DNA of 64,000 bases from Natronorubrum daqingense (lineage in GTDB: Archaea; Halobacteriota; Halobacteria; Halobacteriales; Natrialbaceae), in contig NZ_CP019327.1 of the NCBI RefSeq assembly GCF_001971705.1, positions 2,418,001 to 2,482,000 of the forward strand, read 5' to 3'. The notes below the pieces were generated by a model, which was given only the letters and a program-made list of their open reading frames with translations, was not told the origin of the DNA and ran no database searches. The translations under genes and the position numbers were made by a program. Positions 61,614-64,000 of the stretch are shown here, in pieces. Positions within the stretch are counted from its first letter, which is position 1. Each line of letters begins with the position of its first letter.

Positions 61614-63185
61614 CTACCGACCGGGGTAGTCGTCGTGCCACGGGTTCACCCGCTCGTAGGCGGCGCTCGCCGCGACGACGGATCGATCGTCGTGAACCGG
61701 ACCGACGAGTTGGAGGCCCACCGGCTTACCGTTCTCGGTGAGCCCTGCGGGGATCGACGCCGCCGGGTGGCCGGTCATGTTGTTGACCGTCGTGATCAGC
61801 CAGCCGACGATCGGGTGCGTCTCGACGCCGTCGACCTCGGTCGGGCCGAGTTCGTCGTTCGGAAACGGCGGCACCGACAGCGTCGGCGTCGCGATGAGGT
61901 CGTACTGCTCGAGCGCCGACTGGAGTCCCGAATACGCCCGCGAACGCGCGTCGATCGTCGTCTCGAGCGCGTCCTCGAGCAGTTCGCCATCCTCGTTGAG
62001 ATACTCGTATCCGGTCTCGACGATCTCCACGAACTCGTCGGGGAAGCGTTCGCGGTCGTCGCCGAGCACGTCGACGCCGTCTTCCTCCTCGAATTCCGCC
62101 GCCAGCGTCGCGTAGGAGGTCGTCCAGACGATCCAGACCGCGTCGATGAACTCCTCGTAGCACTGGTCGAGGTCGACCGTCGTCTCCTCGACGGTCGCAC
62201 CCTCCTCGGTGATCGCCTCGACGTTCTCGGAAACGACGTTCCGGACGCGCTCGTCCACCGGGTAGGTGTCCAGCCCCGGGCTGTACCCGATCGAGAGCCC
62301 TTCGACGTCGTCGTCGAGCGCGGCCAGATAATCGGTCGTCCCCTCGTCGTCTCGGTCCATCACCGAGAGCGTAAAGGCCGTCTCCTCGACGGTTCGCGTC
62401 TGGACGCCCGGCTGGAAGTACGTCTCGCCGGTTCCGAACTCGCCGGGATCGTCGACGCTCGGGAACAGGCCGTACGTCCCGGTGAACGAGGCGGGTATGC
62501 GGATCGAACCTGCTCCGTCGGTCCCCGTCGTGAACGGGAGCATTCCCTCGGCGACCGCGGCCGCGCTGCCGCCCGAGGAGCCGCCCGCGTTCTTCTCGAG
62601 GGCGAACGGCGTCGGTGTCGGGCCGACGATCAGGTTGTCCGTCTTACCCATGTACCCTCCCTCGGGCGTGTTCGTCTTTCCGACCGGAATCGCCCCCGCG
62701 TCGAGAAACGCCTGCACCTCGGGATCGGTCTCCTCGGCGATCTGGTCCTCGAACGCGAGAAAGCCGTCCGTGAACCGCTCCCCCTCGAGGCGCTGGCGAT
62801 CCTTGATCGCGAAGGGAATTCCGTGGAGTGAGCCGAGATCGTCACCGTTTTCGACGGCGCGCTCGGCCTCGCGTGCCTCCTCGCGCGCCCGTTCCGGAAA
62901 GAGCGTGAGAAACGCGTTGATCTCCGGTTCGCGCTCCTCGATTCGGCCGAGAAACGTTTCGACTACCTCGACCGGCGAGAGTTCACCGTCCCGAATCCTC
63001 TCAGCGAGCACCGTCGTCGACGTGAAACAGATTCCATCGTCGGGTTCGCCATCCTCAGCATCGGCGTGAGCGGTTCCGACGCCGCCGAGACCGAGTGCCA
63101 TCGCCCCACCCGTGAACAGTCTCTGCAGGTGATCGCGGCGGGTCTGTGAGAACTGCGCCTCTGATTGAGTGGTATTGTCTACCAT
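61614..63185 (-). CDS. Secreted amidase with Tat-like signal
   Basis: The 523 aa protein has a Tat-type N terminus (TRRDHLQRLFTGGAMALGLG) and then the amidase-signature domain. The catalytic Lys lies in IPFAIKD, and the Gly/Ser stretch is NAGGSSGGSAAAVAEGML with the cis-Ser. The nucleophilic Ser is in GTDGAGSIRIPAS. It probably hydrolyses an amide outside the cell or at the membrane. The substrate is unknown. It is convergent with the UbiA gene, 93 bp away. Confidence 0.9.
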   Translation of the reverse strand: MVDNTTQSEAQFSQTRRDHLQRLFTGGAMALGLGGVGTAHADAEDGEPDDGICFTSTTVLAERIRDGELSPVEVVETFLGRIEEREPEINAFLTLFPERAREEAREAERAVENGDDLGSLHGIPFAIKDRQRLEGERFTDGFLAFEDQIAEETDPEVQAFLDAGAIPVGKTNTPEGGYMGKTDNLIVGPTPTPFALEKNAGGSSGGSAAAVAEGMLPFTTGTDGAGSIRIPASFTGTYGLFPSVDDPGEFGTGETYFQPGVQTRTVEETAFTLSVMDRDDEGTTDYLAALDDDVEGLSIGYSPGLDTYPVDERVRNVVSENVEAITEEGATVEETTVDLDQCYEEFIDAVWIVWTTSYATLAAEFEEEDGVDVLGDDRERFPDEFVEIVETGYEYLNEDGELLEDALETTIDARSRAYSGLQSALEQYDLIATPTLSVPPFPNDELGPTEVDGVETHPIVGWLITTVNNMTGHPAASIPAGLTENGKPVGLQLVGPVHDDRSVVAASAAYERVNPWHDDYPGR

Positions 63186-63374
63186 CTAATGTAATATCGC
63201 CGACTCCGGTGGTAAATATAATCCACGACCATTGAAACGATCATCTCTATCAGTTATCGGCAAAAAACACTTCGCCACAGAGGGAAACTGAAACGCGACA
63301 TATAACGCCTACACGAAGCCGCTCTCGAGTGAGTTGACTCGAGAACGGCTTCGGCGATCCGCTTCGCTTCGGTC

Positions 63375-64000
63375 TCAGTAGTCGTCGTTGTCGTCTTCGT
63401 CCATCATTCCGTCATCGTGCATCCCATCGCCGTTCATGCCGTCGCCGTTCATTCCGTTTCCGTCCATCCCATCGCCATCCATGCCGTTACCGTTCATCCC
63501 GTCTCCGTTCATGCCCTCGTCGTCATCGTCGTCGGGAAACGCCTCGTCTTCCTCGTCGTCGTCAGGCGCTTCCTCCTCCGGATCTTCTTCCTCTTCCATC
63601 TCCTCTTCGTCGACGACGAAGGGGTCCTCCGGCTCAGGGACGTCCTCGCCTTCGTCGGCGGGGACGATCTTGTAGATTTCACCCGTCTCCTCCTGCGGTC
63701 GGAAGTCGGTGTTCGCGAGGACGTAGAGTTCGCCTTCTTCGTCGCGCTCGACGCCGTAGACGTAGCGGTTGATCGACTCGTCGTCCGCGCCCTCGAACTG
63801 AAGTTCCTCGAGTTCCCAGCGCTCGTCGACCTCGACAAGATCAGTCTCGCCGTCGTCGTTCACGTCGTTGTCGTCTTCGTCCGCGTCGAGATCGTTTTCG
63901 TCCTCGAGTTCGTCGTCATCGAGCTCCTCGTCGTCTTCGTCCTCGACATCGCCGTTGGTGGCAGGGTCGATCGCCGCGATGATCTCTCCATTCGCTTCGG
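63375..64000 (-). CDS. PQQ/sorbosone-type sugar dehydrogenase, C-terminal part (cut by window edge)
   Basis: The frame stays open to the edge of the window. It reads NGEIIAAIDPATNGDV, then a long Asp/Glu-rich insert, then VYGVERDEEGELYVLANTDF and IYKIVPADEGED, typical of the C terminus of secreted glucose/sorbosone dehydrogenases. An acidic linker (EEEMEEEEDPEE) leads to a tail of five-residue repeats such as GMNGD, GMNGN and GMDGD (about eight copies) and ends NDDY. The 5' part is missing. The repeat tail is probably exposed and flexible. Confidence 0.75.
   Translation of the reverse strand, partial: EANGEIIAAIDPATNGDVEDEDDEELDDDELEDENDLDADEDDNDVNDDGETDLVEVDERWELEELQFEGADDESINRYVYGVERDEEGELYVLANTDFRPQEETGEIYKIVPADEGEDVPEPEDPFVVDEEEMEEEEDPEEEAPDDDEEDEAFPDDDDDEGMNGDGMNGNGMDGDGMDGNGMNGDGMNGDGMHDDGMMDEDDNDDY
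63406..63515 (-). repeat. 15-bp tandem repeat coding the GM(N/D)G(D/N) tail
   Basis: About seven or eight copies of a 15-bp unit encode a GM(N/D)G(D/N) pentapeptide. On the plus strand this appears as a run of near-identical CATGCCGTC/CATCCCGTC-type units. It lies at the end of the dehydrogenase gene. Confidence 0.8.

Overview
The window is chromosomal DNA of an extremely halophilic archaeon (class Halobacteria). The evidence is high GC, very acidic predicted proteins, haloarchaeal TFB and Rpa3 proteins, F420 genes, Tat-type secreted proteins, short intergenic regions with TATA elements close to start codons, and many small haloarchaeal DUF proteins. The gene set resembles Natrialba/Haloterrigena/Natrinema-type organisms, but that placement is inference. 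Nearly all of the sequence is coding, on both strands.

Layout. 0-10.5 kb is core housekeeping: an RNA polymerase epsilon-like protein, a class V aminotransferase, a DsbA-type thioredoxin-fold protein, NAD kinase, TFB, NAD synthetase, GNAT and crotonase proteins, a DUF7114-type protein and tRNA-Thr. 10.6-12 kb is an AT-rich insert with an orphan HsdR-N nuclease-like protein. 12-16.5 kb is a first MoxR/DUF58 operon. 16.6-21.5 kb holds a methyltransferase, small DUF proteins, the Rpa3/Rpap3 pair, a VOC protein, an RHH regulator and a DUF5814-like protein. 21.6-25.6 kb is accessory and contains three tRNA genes (His, Phe, Val), each followed by tandem copies of its own 3' end. The copies are separated by about 80-100 bp spacers that share a hairpin with a conserved loop; the same stretch contains a decayed gene. 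25.6-34.4 kb has a DUF192 protein, an ABC exporter, a PAP2 phosphatase, a histidine kinase remnant cut by an IS6-family element, DUF5810/DUF5809, NUDIX, an orphan 7TM protein, rhodanese and SUI1. 34.4-38.9 kb is a second MoxR-DUF58-transglutaminase operon. 39-49 kb carries a cold-shock protein, the F420 pair cofE-mer, hydantoinase hyuA-hyuB, a phosphoesterase and a NUDIX-eIF2B-like fusion. 49-55.9 kb has a 2-hydroxyacid dehydrogenase, a secreted deacetylase, EngB, a DUF389 protein and a NOG1 GTPase. 55.9-61.5 kb is a divergent cluster resembling a bacterial Ebo cluster: nucleotide-pyrophosphatase-like phosphatase, inositol-phosphate synthase, TatD-like hydrolase, TIM-barrel isomerase and UbiA prenyltransferase. 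61.6-64 kb has a secreted amidase and the C-terminal end of a PQQ-type sugar dehydrogenase with a repetitive acidic tail, cut by the window edge.

The strongest candidate for something undescribed is the tRNA-tail repeat system at 21.6-25.6 kb. Each unit is about 103-125 bp and holds, in tRNA-sense order, (1) a hairpin with a loop close to GAACAANNCGTGA and a stem that varies but mostly keeps pairing, (2) a segment complementary to the tRNA T-arm, and (3) a new copy of the T-arm plus acceptor end. It looks like either a minimal mobile element that uses tRNA 3' ends as attachment sites, or a family of structured RNAs co-transcribed with tRNAs. The Ebo-like cluster is the second lead.
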